The translations under genes were made by a program, and so were the position numbers. Below are positions 33,747 through 44,161 of a stretch of 64,000 nt of DNA, piece by piece. The notes under the pieces were generated by a model, which ran no database searches, had not been told where the DNA came from, and worked only from the letters and a program-made list of their open reading frames with translations. Numbering within the stretch: the first letter of the stretch is position 1; every line of letters begins with the position of its first letter. The stretch comes from Salipiger mangrovisoli (GTDB lineage: Bacteria; Pseudomonadota; Alphaproteobacteria; Rhodobacterales; Rhodobacteraceae), in contig NZ_JADFFK010000018.1 of NCBI RefSeq assembly GCF_015223355.1, positions 62,001 to 126,000 of the forward strand, given 5' to 3'.

Positions 33747-34478
33747 TCAAGGGCGGCTCTCCGCCGCCGCGAAGGTGGGACTTCCGGCCGTACTCGATAT
33801 CTCGAGGATCAGTTTCTTCTTGACCGCTTCGGCGAAGCTCTCGCGGGTGTCCGCAGTGACCACGAAGGCGCCGACGCCGCCGATGATCAGCTCCTGATAG
33901 AGCACTTCCAGCTCGGGGTTGGCGCGTCCGGGATCGTCGCGGCGGAGGATCGGCAGCGCATTGATCGTCACCCCAGCCTCGAGCACCTGCGCGCGCGCCG
34001 CCGCGATGCTGGGGCCGGCCCAGCTGTTGGCGCTGTCCCCAGAGAAGTCGATTACCCTGCGCCAGCCTTCGATGTCGTTCTCTTCGATCAGCCGCAGCCC
34101 TTCCAGCAGCGCCGAGCCGATGGCATTGCGCCCGTAGGCCCGGCGCGGCTCGTCGAGCAGGGCGGCGGCGAACCCCTTGGCGGCCTCGGGGCTATCGATC
34201 AGCGTCCAGCCCACCACCTGCGCCTGATAGGCGGCCCATTCGACGTAGGTCACCGCGATATGGCCATAGGCGGTCCCGGCGATGACCGAGAGCACCTCGG
34301 GATCGGTGATCGCCTCGGCGTAACCCTCGCGCTGGAACTGCAGCTCGCCGGGCGTGATCGAGCCCGAGGCATCGGCGAGCAGCACGAGCTCCAGATCGGT
34401 GTCCTGAGCGGCGGCGGGAAGGCTGACTGCGGCGAGGGCAGCGCTGGCAAGGGCGAGGCTCAGAAACAGGATGCGCAT
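33747..34478 (-). CDS. DUF1194 periplasmic VWA-like protein (copy 1)
   Basis: 243 residues. A signal peptide (about 1-24, ending PAAAQ) precedes a von Willebrand A-like fold with a MIDAS-type motif, LLADASGSI (DxSxS). VIDFSGDSANSW is a second conserved block of DUF1194. VWA domains bind proteins through a metal ion. No clear function is known for DUF1194. A second DUF1194 gene is at 44601-45350. It is upstream of the metalloprotease-like lipoprotein and probably co-transcribed with it. Confidence 0.85.
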   Translation of the reverse strand: MRILFLSLALASAALAAVSLPAAAQDTDLELVLLADASGSITPGELQFQREGYAEAITDPEVLSVIAGTAYGHIAVTYVEWAAYQAQVVGWTLIDSPEAAKGFAAALLDEPRRAYGRNAIGSALLEGLRLIEENDIEGWRRVIDFSGDSANSWAGPSIAAARAQVLEAGVTINALPILRRDDPGRANPELEVLYQELIIGGVGAFVVTADTRESFAEAVKKKLILEISSTAGSPTFAAAESRP

Positions 34479-34677
34479 CTCGGGCTCCTTGCGGTGCAGA
34501 CACTTAGCTTAGCCTGCCACCCCTCGCGGGCAAAAGATAGTCACAGGCCCGTAAGCCACGGCAAGATTGCACCGGGGCGCGGGATGCGGCAGTCTGGTCG
34601 GGTGACGTCGGCCCCGCGGCGCGGTGAATGCGCCGCCGCGGGCCCGACACATCGCAGGATCACCGCGGGACAGCCAG

Positions 34678-35016
34678 ATGACCAGCCCCGAGAAATCGCT
34701 GCTTGCCGCCGAGCTCGCGCTTGGCCTGCTGCCCGCGTCAGAGCGGGACGACGGGCTGCGCGCGCTGGCACGCGATCCGGAGCTGCTGGGCGAGATGGAC
34801 TTCTGGCACAGCCGGCTGATCGGTTTCATGGGGCCGGTCGAGGACCAGGTGCCTCCGGCGCGGGTCTATGATGCCCTGCAGGCGCGGCTCTTCGGCGAGC
34901 CCGCGCCGCGCAGTTTCTGGCAAGAATTGATGGCACCCGAGAACCGCGGCCTTCTGGTGCTGGTGCTGGCGGCCAAGCTGGGCGTGATCGCCCTGCTGGT
35001 CTACGCCCTGTTCTGA
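34678..35016 (+). CDS. Truncated RskA-like anti-sigma factor with a C-terminal membrane helix
   Basis: 112 residues. The N-terminal part (AAELALGLLPASERDDGLRALARDPELL) matches the cytoplasmic sigma-binding region of RskA-type anti-sigma factors. It continues through WHSRLIGFMGPVEDQVPPARVYDALQARL and ends right after one transmembrane helix (LLVLVLAAKLGVIALLVYALF). The usual extracytoplasmic RskA domain is missing, and no ECF sigma factor gene is adjacent. The start at 34678 gives the family N-terminus. It may be a minimal anti-sigma factor or an orphan remnant. Its end overlaps the next gene by 16 bp on the opposite strand. Confidence 0.65.
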   Translation: MTSPEKSLLAAELALGLLPASERDDGLRALARDPELLGEMDFWHSRLIGFMGPVEDQVPPARVYDALQARLFGEPAPRSFWQELMAPENRGLLVLVLAAKLGVIALLVYALF

Positions 35017-35222
35017 ACCGGCTGTGCCGAGCCGCCGAGCGCACGACCTAGGGTCATCCAGATCGCGACGGCGGCCACAAGGGTGGCCAGCAGGGCGACC
35101 ATCAGCAGGTCGAGACGGCCGGTGAGGCCATTGGCAAGCGCGTAGAGCGCCACGGCGAAAAGCGGGATATGCGCCAGCACGAAGCTGGTGATCTGAAGGC
35201 GCAGGAGCGTCGTCTTGGTCAT
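35001..35222 (-). CDS. Small two-helix membrane protein, function unknown
   Basis: 73 residues with two hydrophobic helices (SFVLAHIPLFAVALYALANG and LLMVALLATLVAAVAIWMTL) and a short tail. No family is recognised. It is convergent with the anti-sigma-like gene, overlapping it by 16 bp, and lies downstream of parE on the same strand with a ~110-nt gap. The ATG at 35222 is the only sensible start. It could be a non-coding open frame, but the regular membrane-helix pattern supports a gene. Confidence 0.55.
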   Translation of the reverse strand: MTKTTLLRLQITSFVLAHIPLFAVALYALANGLTGRLDLLMVALLATLVAAVAIWMTLGRALGGSAQPVQNRA

Positions 35223-35333
35223 GGGGCTGGGCGTTCGTCTGTCGTGAAAGGAACACGCCTAGGGTGTGCCATGCGCGGGCGGAAAACAACCACTTTGGAT
35301 GCTGCGTTCCGCTCCGCGCGAAGGCTCGCCGCC

Positions 35334-37292
<1,959 letters not shown>

Positions 37293-37394
37293 GTGGTACT
37301 GCTCGTTCCCGGATTCTGATTGCAGCCGAGTATGGCAGAGCGCGGCTTGCGGGAAAAGCCCCGCACCCCATCATCGTGGGGATGACGCTGTGGA

Positions 37395-37724
37395 TCAGGC
37401 CGGATCTTGTGGTTGGGTGGGCGACCAATGGGCACCCATCGCGACGATGCAGGAGGTTCCGGAGGCATAGGCGATGACCATCGTCCAATTGTCGCGGGGG
37501 TCGAGCCAGAGCTCGACAACCTCCTCGGGACTGCGCAACCCGGTGGAGGCCAGCGTCGCGCCCTGCTGCCGCGTCAGCCGTTCGGTCATGCGCGGGGATG
37601 GCTCGCAGATCACCTCGGCTATGGGCGAGGCGGCGGGTGCCGGGCCAGCGCCGAGGAAACCGGATAGCACCGGAGCAAGGACCACGAGAATGGTCCGAGG
37701 GGGAATCGGAGACCTGCGCCACAT
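37395..37724 (-). CDS. Secreted protein of unknown function
   Basis: 109 residues. An Arg-rich N-terminus and a hydrophobic core to about residue 32 (ending AGPAPAAS) form a signal peptide. The mature part has two cysteines (EVICEPSP and TSCIVAMG) and ends GAHWSPTQPQDPA. No known domain is recognised. It is upstream of parE on the same strand (102-nt gap). Similar short secreted proteins with a TSCIVA-type motif occur in roseobacters, from memory. A periplasmic, disulfide-bonded protein is likely. Confidence 0.65.
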   Translation of the reverse strand: MWRRSPIPPRTILVVLAPVLSGFLGAGPAPAASPIAEVICEPSPRMTERLTRQQGATLASTGLRSPEEVVELWLDPRDNWTMVIAYASGTSCIVAMGAHWSPTQPQDPA

Positions 37725-37806
37725 GCACGAGAGTGTAACGCTTGGATGACGAAATCCCTAATGCCTGCGCGCGTCTTGCCGAGATATCCGGCCTACGGAA
37801 ACGCAA

Positions 37807-37835
37807 ATGCCCGGCCTCACGAGGAGGCCGGGCAT
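37807..37835 (-). terminator. Terminator after the outer-membrane protein gene
   Basis: ATGCCCGGCCTC (37807-37818) is exactly complementary to GAGGCCGGGCAT (37824-37835), with a 5-nt loop. Read on the minus strand it is followed by TTGCGTTTCC. It is 33 nt past the stop of the outer-membrane gene. Confidence 0.75.
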
Positions 37836-37868
37836 CCGGAGCGGGGCCGGGCCCCGCGCCTGCTTCGA

Positions 37869-38474
37869 TCAGAAGCGGTAGTTCAGCGAGACGTTGAACT
37901 GGGTGTTCTTCAGTTCCATGTCGTCGGCGTCGAACTCGGTGAACTCGTTGTAGGTGAGCTCGGTGCCGACGGTCCAGTTGTCGGTCAGGAAGGTCTCGGT
38001 GCCGATGCCGGCGAAGTAGCCGTTGGAATCGCCGCCGTCGATGTCGCCGCCGCTGGTGTAGGCTTTGGCGTAGCCGCCGGTGCCGTAAACCATGGTGTTG
38101 CCCATGTCGTAACCAGCGCGCGCGCCGACGCGCAGGATGCCGTCGAGGTCGCCAGCTGCGCCGAGGTCTGCGTCGGACCAGTCGTACTGGACGCCGCCGC
38201 CGAGAACCCAATCGCCCATGTCGTAGTCATAGTACGACTTCAGGCCGTAGGTCATTGCTTCTTCGTAGTCGTCCGGCGTGCCATCGGTGTCGAACGAGCC
38301 GTAGCCCAGCTGGATGCCGCCCGAGAAGCCGGTCCAGTCGCGGCCAACGGCGACGGGGACGGGAACGGGGGTGACCACGGGCTCGACCACGGTGGGTTCG
38401 AGGCTGCCAGCGAACGCCGGAACTGCCACGGAGCCTGCGAGAAGGGCCGGGAGGGCGATACGTGCAAATTTCAT
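37869..38474 (-). CDS. Outer-membrane beta-barrel protein
   Basis: 201 residues. A signal peptide (about 1-22, ending VPAFA) and a Pro/Val-rich linker (EPTVVEPVVTPVPVPVAVG) precede an eight-strand-type barrel rich in Gly and alternating hydrophobic residues. The last strand is TQFNVSLNYRF, with the terminal Phe needed for BAM-dependent insertion. It resembles OmpA-like or opacity-type small porins. The frame extends to 38576, but MKFARIALPALL at 38474 gives a clean signal peptide. It is monocistronic with its own terminator. The role may be structural or adhesive; no substrate is predicted. Confidence 0.82.
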   Translation of the reverse strand: MKFARIALPALLAGSVAVPAFAGSLEPTVVEPVVTPVPVPVAVGRDWTGFSGGIQLGYGSFDTDGTPDDYEEAMTYGLKSYYDYDMGDWVLGGGVQYDWSDADLGAAGDLDGILRVGARAGYDMGNTMVYGTGGYAKAYTSGGDIDGGDSNGYFAGIGTETFLTDNWTVGTELTYNEFTEFDADDMELKNTQFNVSLNYRF

Positions 38475-39047
38475 CGGGTCTGCTCCATATTCTTCATGTT
38501 TCATCATGTGTTGTCCATGCTCGCTTCGGAGCGTGTGACTGAGGATACAACCAAACTTTCGTCCGGAACGATCCACACATAGTGGTCACATGAACGTGCT
38601 GTGGCGGAACCACCACGAAAATCGGCCTTTCGGCGGGGTCTCGGCCAAATGCAGCCGTAGCGTGTGCGCCAATTGGCAAGAACTGGCTCATGATTGCAGG
38701 GGCATGGAACCTTTTCAGACCTGGTGACGCTAGGTAATCGTAAGGATTTACACGCCCGCGTGAGCGTGTTTCATGCCTGCACACCAACAGGAACGCCTGA
38801 AGCGCGACTCGCCCGCGGGGTCGGGGCGTCTCGAAACGGGGATTTTCCGAGTCAGCCTTAACATGAATCGTCCGCTCATGTCTCTTGTCTCGGACATATT
38901 CTTGCGGCGCGATGGCCCGCGCGGGCGGCAACGCCTGTAGCGATGGGGTCACACGCCTTTTTCTTAAGCGGTTTTCCGGGGCAGGCGAGATTGCGCTTCC
39001 CGTGTCGCTGCACGAAAAAGTCCGCCTGAATCAAATAAGAGTTTCAT
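38475..39047. other. 573-bp intergenic region between two outer-membrane protein genes
   Basis: No credible gene is seen on either strand. It should hold divergent promoters for the barrel genes on both sides. One short hairpin is visible: ACACGC (38750-38755) pairing with GCGTGT (38764-38769) followed by TT. A small RNA could start here, but nothing proves it. Confidence 0.5.
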
Positions 39048-39959
39048 ATGACTATCAGGATTGTTTCCGCCCTCGCGTTTTCCGTCGCCTGCCTCCCGGC
39101 GATGACCTCTGCTGCCGAGTACAGCGCCGCGGCCACGTTGGGGTAAGCCAAGAGCGACATCGAAGGGTTCGACCTGCGCACCTCGTCGCTCGACCTCAGC
39201 TTCGATGCCAAGGCCACCAGCGCCCTGACCTTCGGCTTCGACCTGAGCCTGAACAAGGCCAACCCGGAGGAGGGCGAGGATTTCGACATTCCGGCCTATG
39301 GCCTCGCCATGTCCTACGCATTTGACAATGGAATCTCCGCCGGGCTCTACGCCGAGCGCTTCACCGCGGATTCCGACCTCTTGCTCGGAACCGACGTGGA
39401 CTTCGACAGCTATGGCCTGAGTGCTGGCTATGCCCGCGACACCTACAAGGTGCAGGCGTTCTACGGTGCCACGACCACCGATCCTGAGATCGACGACATC
39501 GAGATCCGCGATTTCGGCCTGATGGCGGCCATCGCGCCGACCGAGCAGCTGACGCTCTCCGCCCGCTACGTGCGCAGCACGCTGGAAGTCTATGGCGAGA
39601 GCGGCGACTGGGAAACCATCGAACTCGCCGGCACCTACCAGATCAACGATCCCTGGGCGGTCTTCGGGGGCGCGTCCTTCGGCAGCGCAGATGACCTGAC
39701 GCTCGACATCGATACCTATGGCTTCGGTGTCAGCTACAACCTTGGCGCCGTCACCAGCGTTCCGGCAACGCTGTCGCTGGAACTGGCGCGCACCGACGCA
39801 GAGCTGCTTGGCGAGGACTTGACCGCGGACACCGTGCGCCTTGGCGTGACCTTCCCGCTCGGCAACAGCGGTGCGAAGCTTCCGCTCAACAGCGTTGCGG
39901 GCTCGGTGCAGAACGGCCGTCACAGCGCGCTGTCCAGCTCGGTGCTTGCCGCCTTCTGA
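39048..39959 (+). pseudogene. Outer-membrane porin-like barrel protein interrupted by a nonsense codon
   Basis: From ATG 39048 the frame encodes a signal peptide (MTIRIVSALAFSVACLPAM then TSAAEYS) and reaches TAA at 39144-39146 after 32 codons. The same frame then stays open to 39959 and encodes a clean beta-barrel (AKSDIEGFDLRTSSLDLSF onwards, ending HSALSSSVLAAF). Without the stop the protein would be 303 residues. The context ATLG-stop-AKSD suggests a Tyr codon (TAC or TAT) changed to TAA by one base. The downstream ATG at 39309 would lack a signal peptide. It is either a recent pseudogene or a sequencing error. Confidence 0.75.
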
Positions 39960-39982
39960 GGCGCACAGTCACCCGCAAGAGG

Positions 39983-40013
39983 AAATGCCCCGGCCGTCTG
40001 GCCGGGGCATTTT
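39983..40013. terminator. Strong, possibly bidirectional terminator
   Basis: AAATGCCCCGGCC (39983-39995) and GGCCGGGGCATTT (40000-40012) form a perfect 13-bp stem with a 4-nt loop, followed by TTTTC. It sits between the barrel pseudogene and the convergent folA and can serve both strands. Confidence 0.85.
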
Positions 40014-40052
40014 CACATGCGGCTTCGGTGGTGCGGGGGCATCCGGTAAAAT

Positions 40053-40529
40053 TCAGGCCCGGATCAGCTCGCGCGTCATGCAGTTCGGCCCGTCGCCGCC
40101 CAGCTCCTTGCGGCCCAGTTCACGCCATTCGGCTTCGTCGAACGCCGGGAAGAAGGCGTCCGCACCCTCGACCTCCAGATCGACCTCGGTGACCAGCAGC
40201 CGGTCGGCGCGGGGCAGCAGCCCTTCGTAGACCGAGGTCCCGCCCATGCCGTAGACGCGGAAATATCCCTCTGCCTTCGCCAGGGCCAAGGCCTCGTCGA
40301 GCGAGGCGCAGACATGTTCGGTCAGCGAGCTATCGCGCGAGACCACGATGTTGAGGCGGTTCTTCAGCGGCTTGACCGGCAGACTCTCCCAGGTGCGTCG
40401 GCCCATGATGAGCGCGCCGCCCGAGGTCTCGCGCTGGAACATCTTCAGATCCTCGGGCTTGAACCAGGGGATGTCATTGTCGCGGCCGATGGCACCGTTC
40501 TTCGCGCGGGCAACGATGAGGGTCAGCAT
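40053..40529 (-). CDS. folA: Dihydrofolate reductase
   Basis: 158 residues, the normal DHFR length. It begins [20 protein letters not shown], followed by PWFKPEDLKMFQRETSGG and the NADPH-binding LIMGRRTWESLP; YGMGGTSVYEGLLP is the later glycine-rich cofactor loop. It reduces dihydrofolate to tetrahydrofolate, the cofactor oxidised by thymidylate synthase. Its ATG overlaps the thyA stop by one base, so thyA-folA form a coupled operon that makes dTMP and recycles folate. Confidence 0.95.
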   Translation of the reverse strand: MLTLIVARAKNGAIGRDNDIPWFKPEDLKMFQRETSGGALIMGRRTWESLPVKPLKNRLNIVVSRDSSLTEHVCASLDEALALAKAEGYFRVYGMGGTSVYEGLLPRADRLLVTEVDLEVEGADAFFPAFDEAEWRELGRKELGGDGPNCMTRELIRA

Positions 40530-41359
40530 CAGACGGCCACCGGCGCCTTGATCGCGGGCTCTGGCGAATAGTTCTCGATGATGAAGTCCTCAAAGCGGAA
40601 ATCGAAGAGCGAAGGCACGTCGCGCGCCAGTTTCAGCTGCGGCAGCGCGTGCGGCGTGCGCGACAGCTGCGTTTCCACCTGATCGAGGTGGTTGAGATAG
40701 ATATGCGCATCGCCGATCGAATGGATGAAATCTCCGGGCTCGTAGCCGGTCACATGCGCCAGCATCACCGTCAGCAGCGCATAGGAGGCGATGTTGAACG
40801 GCACGCCAAGGAACATGTCGGCCGAGCGCTGGTAGAGCTGCAGGTGCAGCTTGCCGCCGAGGATGCGCACCTGCCAGAGCGTGTGGCAGGGGGGCAGGGC
40901 CATCTGGCCGATCTCTCCGGGGTTCCAGGCCGAGACGATGAGGCGGCGGCTGTCTGGGCTTGTCCTGATCATCTCGACCAGCTGGGCGATCTGATCGACC
41001 TCCCCAAGCAGGACGCGGCTCGCGCCGTCGTCGCCGATCTCCTCGCGGATGGTCGGGAAGTGCCGCCACTGGTGGCCATAGACGGGCCCGAGATCGCCGT
41101 TTTCGTCGGCCCACTCGTCCCAGATCGAGACGCCGTTGTCCTTGAGATACTTGATGTTGGTATCGCCGGCGAGGAACCACAGCAGCTCGTGAATGATCGA
41201 GCGCAGGTGCAGCTTCTTGGTGGTGACCAGCGGGAAACCTTCGGCCAGCGGGTAGCGGCACTGCATCCCGAAATGGGAGATCGTGCCGGTGCCGGTGCGA
41301 TCGGTCGAGCGGGTGCCGAGATCGCGCACGGTGCGCAGGGCGTCGAGATACTGGCGCAT
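40529..41359 (-). CDS. thyA: Thymidylate synthase
   Basis: 276 residues. The catalytic cysteine is Cys158 in [12 protein letters not shown]. Substrate motifs [22 protein letters not shown] and [22 protein letters not shown] are all present. It methylates dUMP to dTMP using methylene-tetrahydrofolate. The frame is open upstream to 41512, but [11 protein letters not shown] at 41359 has a GGAGG site just before it and is the standard start. It is the first gene of the thyA-folA operon. Confidence 0.96.
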   Translation of the reverse strand: MRQYLDALRTVRDLGTRSTDRTGTGTISHFGMQCRYPLAEGFPLVTTKKLHLRSIIHELLWFLAGDTNIKYLKDNGVSIWDEWADENGDLGPVYGHQWRHFPTIREEIGDDGASRVLLGEVDQIAQLVEMIRTSPDSRRLIVSAWNPGEIGQMALPPCHTLWQVRILGGKLHLQLYQRSADMFLGVPFNIASYALLTVMLAHVTGYEPGDFIHSIGDAHIYLNHLDQVETQLSRTPHALPQLKLARDVPSLFDFRFEDFIIENYSPEPAIKAPVAV

Positions 41360-41431
41360 GGGGCCTCCGGGCTGGTCGTGTTGCCCCTCCGAGATAGCGG
41401 ATCGGAACGGCGAGGCAAAGCGGGTAACCGG

Positions 41432-41444
41432 GGTCAGCCTGACC
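41432..41444. promoter_or_regulatory. Palindrome in the thyA / surface lipoprotein intergenic region
   Basis: GGTCAG and CTGACC form perfect inverted arms around a single C (41432-41444), followed by TTTTCT. It lies between the divergent thyA start (41359) and the lipoprotein start (41607). It is a candidate operator; no obvious Fur box is seen nearby. Confidence 0.3.
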
Positions 41445-41606
41445 TTTTCTGCAAGATGTAGGGCTTTCGTCTGGGCGCAAAGCGAGATGATGTGGCGGCA
41501 GAATTGTCTCACAGCGATGTTATTGGCTGTGGGGGAGATTGATCGTGCGGCCGCCGCTCCCGTAGCCTCCGGGGCAAATCACACCGGCAGGGACCGCGGC
41601 ACACCC

Positions 41607-42638
41607 ATGAAAAGACGAGCTATCGCCACGAGTTTAGTACTGCTTGCAGCCTGCAGCAGCGGCAGCGGCGAGAACCCGCTTCAGTCGGGCGAGGAGTGCA
41701 TTCGCGACAACCCGCTTCAAGCCTGCGAGGACTCGGGCAGCGGCGGGAGTGGCGGCGGCAGCGGCGGTGGCTCGTCGGCCAGCGGCAATGTGCCGGACGA
41801 CCTGGCGGGCACGCTCGCAAAGTTCAGCTTCGCCTCGGACATGGACAGCGTGACCGTGACGATCAACGGGCTGGATTCCGGGTCGGCCGACGCGGTCTAC
41901 GCGCGCAACGACGCGCTCACCTCGGCGCTGGGGCTGGACGGCTACGTGGCCTATTCGCTGCAGGAGGACCCGCTCGACCGGTTCTTCATGGCGCTGGGGG
42001 CTGCCAGCGAAGATGGCAGCGTGGCGGCGGCCGCGGTCGGCTCGGGCGGGCAATTCGACGCGCAGTACCAGGGTGGCATCTACGCGCGGGACGGCAGCTA
42101 CGACCCGCCGGGTGCGGGCGAGGACCAGCTGGTCACCTATGCAGGCGACTATGCCGCCCTGACCAATCTCGGCACGCGCGACGGCGCAGAGCTGCTGGAT
42201 CCGGGCACGCTGCCGGACGATTACGACGAGTTCGACCTGCCGGGGCAGCCGGCGATGATCCGCGGCGTGATCTTCCTGAACGTGAGCTTTGTGGACAACG
42301 AGGTGAACGGGCAGATCTTCAACCGGGATATCATCGATCCGCGCGACACCGACGTTTCGCAGCGGCTGAACCCGGTGACGCTTGAGCTGTCCGAGATCGA
42401 CAGCAATGGCGAGTTCTTTGGCGCGGCGTCCAATGCGGCGGGCAGCTCGCCGACGATCACCGGCTCGTACGGCGGGATTTTCGGCGGGACCGATGCCGCC
42501 TATGTGGCGGGTCTGACCAACCTCAGCTGGGACGCCGAGGGGGTGCTCGGTGCAAGCGGCGGCACTGCCGAAGAGGTCGGTATGTTCGTGCTCACCCAAT
42601 GCGGCAAGCCGGGGTCAGTCGCGGCGCTTTGCCCGTAA
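41607..42638 (+). CDS. Surface lipoprotein with TbpB-like C-terminal barrel, candidate Slam cargo
   Basis: 343 residues. A lipoprotein signal (MKRRAIATSLVLLAACSS, lipid Cys at 16) leads to a short repeat (ENPLQ..., DNPLQ... with Cys31 and Cys40) and a Gly/Ser-rich linker (about 43-60). The C-terminal half resembles the small beta-barrel of transferrin-binding-protein-B-like lipoproteins: GEFFGAASNAAGSSPTITG, YGGIFGGTDAAYVAGL and a final EEVGMFVLTQ. The next gene, 20 nt downstream, encodes a Slam-type translocator, which exports such lipoproteins across the outer membrane. The ligand could be haem, a metal or a host/environmental molecule; it is not visible. Start 41607 sets the lipobox. Confidence 0.75.
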   Translation: MKRRAIATSLVLLAACSSGSGENPLQSGEECIRDNPLQACEDSGSGGSGGGSGGGSSASGNVPDDLAGTLAKFSFASDMDSVTVTINGLDSGSADAVYARNDALTSALGLDGYVAYSLQEDPLDRFFMALGAASEDGSVAAAAVGSGGQFDAQYQGGIYARDGSYDPPGAGEDQLVTYAGDYAALTNLGTRDGAELLDPGTLPDDYDEFDLPGQPAMIRGVIFLNVSFVDNEVNGQIFNRDIIDPRDTDVSQRLNPVTLELSEIDSNGEFFGAASNAAGSSPTITGSYGGIFGGTDAAYVAGLTNLSWDAEGVLGASGGTAEEVGMFVLTQCGKPGSVAALCP

Positions 42639-42658
42639 CGGGGGCAGGGGCGGCCGCG

Positions 42659-44083
42659 ATGGGGCGCAGGCTCGGCCTGATCGTGGCGCTGGGGCTGGCT
42701 TTGGCCGGGCAAGGCGTGTGCGCCGAGCCGGTAGGCGCGACCGCCGCGGTCTCGCCCGAGGCGGCTTCGGCGCTCGGAGGCATGACGCTCGACGCCGCGC
42801 AGCTGCGCATCGCGGCGCTGCGGGCGGTGCAGCTGGGTCAATTCGCTCTGGCCGCCGAACTGGGCAGGCTGTTGCTGCGCGCCGATCCCGCGGATCCCTA
42901 TGGCCATTTCGTCGTCGCCCAGGCCGAACTGCGCAGCGGCCATGCAGCCGAGGCACGCGCGGCGGCGCGGCAGGCGCTGCGCTACGCCCGCAGCGAGGTA
43001 CAGCGCCATGAAGCTGCGCGGGTGATGGCCGCAGCCTATGCGCTCGACGAGCGGTATTTCCTGTCCCAGATCTGGATGCGCCGCGCGTTGATGGATGTGC
43101 CGAGCGAGGCGCTCGAACAGCGCGCGGGGCGCGAATACAAGGCGATGCGCGGCCTTGCCCGGCTCAACCTGTCGCTGGAGTTGACCGTTGCCCCCTCGTC
43201 AAACGTCAATGGCGGCGCTTCGGAACAGATCAGCACCGTAGACGGACTGCCGCTGGTCGGCATCCTCTCGCCCTCAGCGCAGGCGCTGTCCGGCACCGAG
43301 GCGCGCGGCGCCCTGTCGCTGGGCTACGCGGTGCAGCGCAGCCCGGTCTCGGAAACCTCCCTGCGCGGCTACGGTACGCTGCGTCGGGTCTGGCTGAGCG
43401 ATGAGGCGCAGGAGAAGGCACCCGAGCTCGAGAACAGCGATTTCGGGTCCTCCTCGCTGGAGCTGGGGGTGGAGCATCGCCGCAGGCTGGGCGGCGCGGG
43501 GGCGATCCTTGGGGCAAGCGCCACGCTGGGTCGGTCCTGGCAGGGCGGCACGCGCAGCTATGACTACAGGCGCGGCGCCCTGAGCCTTGTCCAGCCGCTG
43601 GGGATGCGGACGGCGCTGGTGGGGGGGCTGTCCTGGCAGCGGCAGGTGGACGCCGAGCGCGCCATGGATGACGTTGACACGCTGGCCTACCAGCTTGGCG
43701 TCAGTCACGACCTCGGGGCTCCGGGTTCCGTTTCGATGACGCTGATGGGCGGCGCGGCGGAGTCCGAGAATGGCCAGATCACCCGCGACACCCGCGGTCT
43801 GCGCCTTGGCTACGAGCCGGCCTCGGCAGTTGGGCCGCTGCGTCTCGCCTTCGCGCTCTCGGCTTTTGAGCATCGCTTTCCCGACTACCGCGTGCTCTTT
43901 CCGGTGCCCGGTGGGCGCCGGGACGAGGTCTGGCGCGCCGGGATGGAGGTGACCTTCGAGCGGCTCGACTACGCCGGATTCGTGCCGGTACTCGACCTCA
44001 ACGCCGAACGCTCCGAAAGCAATGTGAGCCGTTTCGAGACCGAGACGCTCTCGGTCAGCCTCGGCTTCAAATCGCGCTTCTGA
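42659..44083 (+). CDS. Slam-like surface lipoprotein assembly modifier (type 11 secretion translocator)
   Basis: 474 residues. A signal peptide (about 1-22, ending GVCAEP) is followed by a TPR-like helical region (about 40-180: QLGQFALAAELGRLLLRADP and GHAAEARAAARQALRYA) and a ~290-residue beta-barrel ending SLGFKSRF. This layout and size match Slam proteins, which move specific lipoproteins to the cell surface. The start at 42659 gives a signal peptide; an earlier ATG at 42599 overlaps the cargo gene and does not. It is co-transcribed with the lipoprotein upstream, as is typical for Slam-cargo pairs. The pairing is strongly implied but untested. Confidence 0.78.
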   Translation: MGRRLGLIVALGLALAGQGVCAEPVGATAAVSPEAASALGGMTLDAAQLRIAALRAVQLGQFALAAELGRLLLRADPADPYGHFVVAQAELRSGHAAEARAAARQALRYARSEVQRHEAARVMAAAYALDERYFLSQIWMRRALMDVPSEALEQRAGREYKAMRGLARLNLSLELTVAPSSNVNGGASEQISTVDGLPLVGILSPSAQALSGTEARGALSLGYAVQRSPVSETSLRGYGTLRRVWLSDEAQEKAPELENSDFGSSSLELGVEHRRRLGGAGAILGASATLGRSWQGGTRSYDYRRGALSLVQPLGMRTALVGGLSWQRQVDAERAMDDVDTLAYQLGVSHDLGAPGSVSMTLMGGAAESENGQITRDTRGLRLGYEPASAVGPLRLAFALSAFEHRFPDYRVLFPVPGGRRDEVWRAGMEVTFERLDYAGFVPVLDLNAERSESNVSRFETETLSVSLGFKSRF

Positions 44084-44161
44084 ATGTGAAGTCTCGACAA
44101 GTGGCCGGGGCCTGCTAGCCTAGGGATCAAAGACTCCAAGACCACGAGGAAAGGGCAAGAA

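Noticed and set aside
38494..38952. Minus-strand open frame of 152 codons in the 573-bp gap
   Set aside because: No signal peptide, domain or ribosome site is seen; composition looks non-coding. The gap is better explained as promoter DNA.
41360..41606. A Fur box controlling the surface lipoprotein
   Set aside because: No GATAAT-type or TGATAAT-like repeats are visible; only the GGTCAG-C-CTGACC palindrome stands out.
41730..41785. Short repeated GGC/GGT-type sequence resembling a repeat array
   Set aside because: It is the coding sequence of a Gly-Ser linker in the lipoprotein, not a CRISPR or a mobile repeat.
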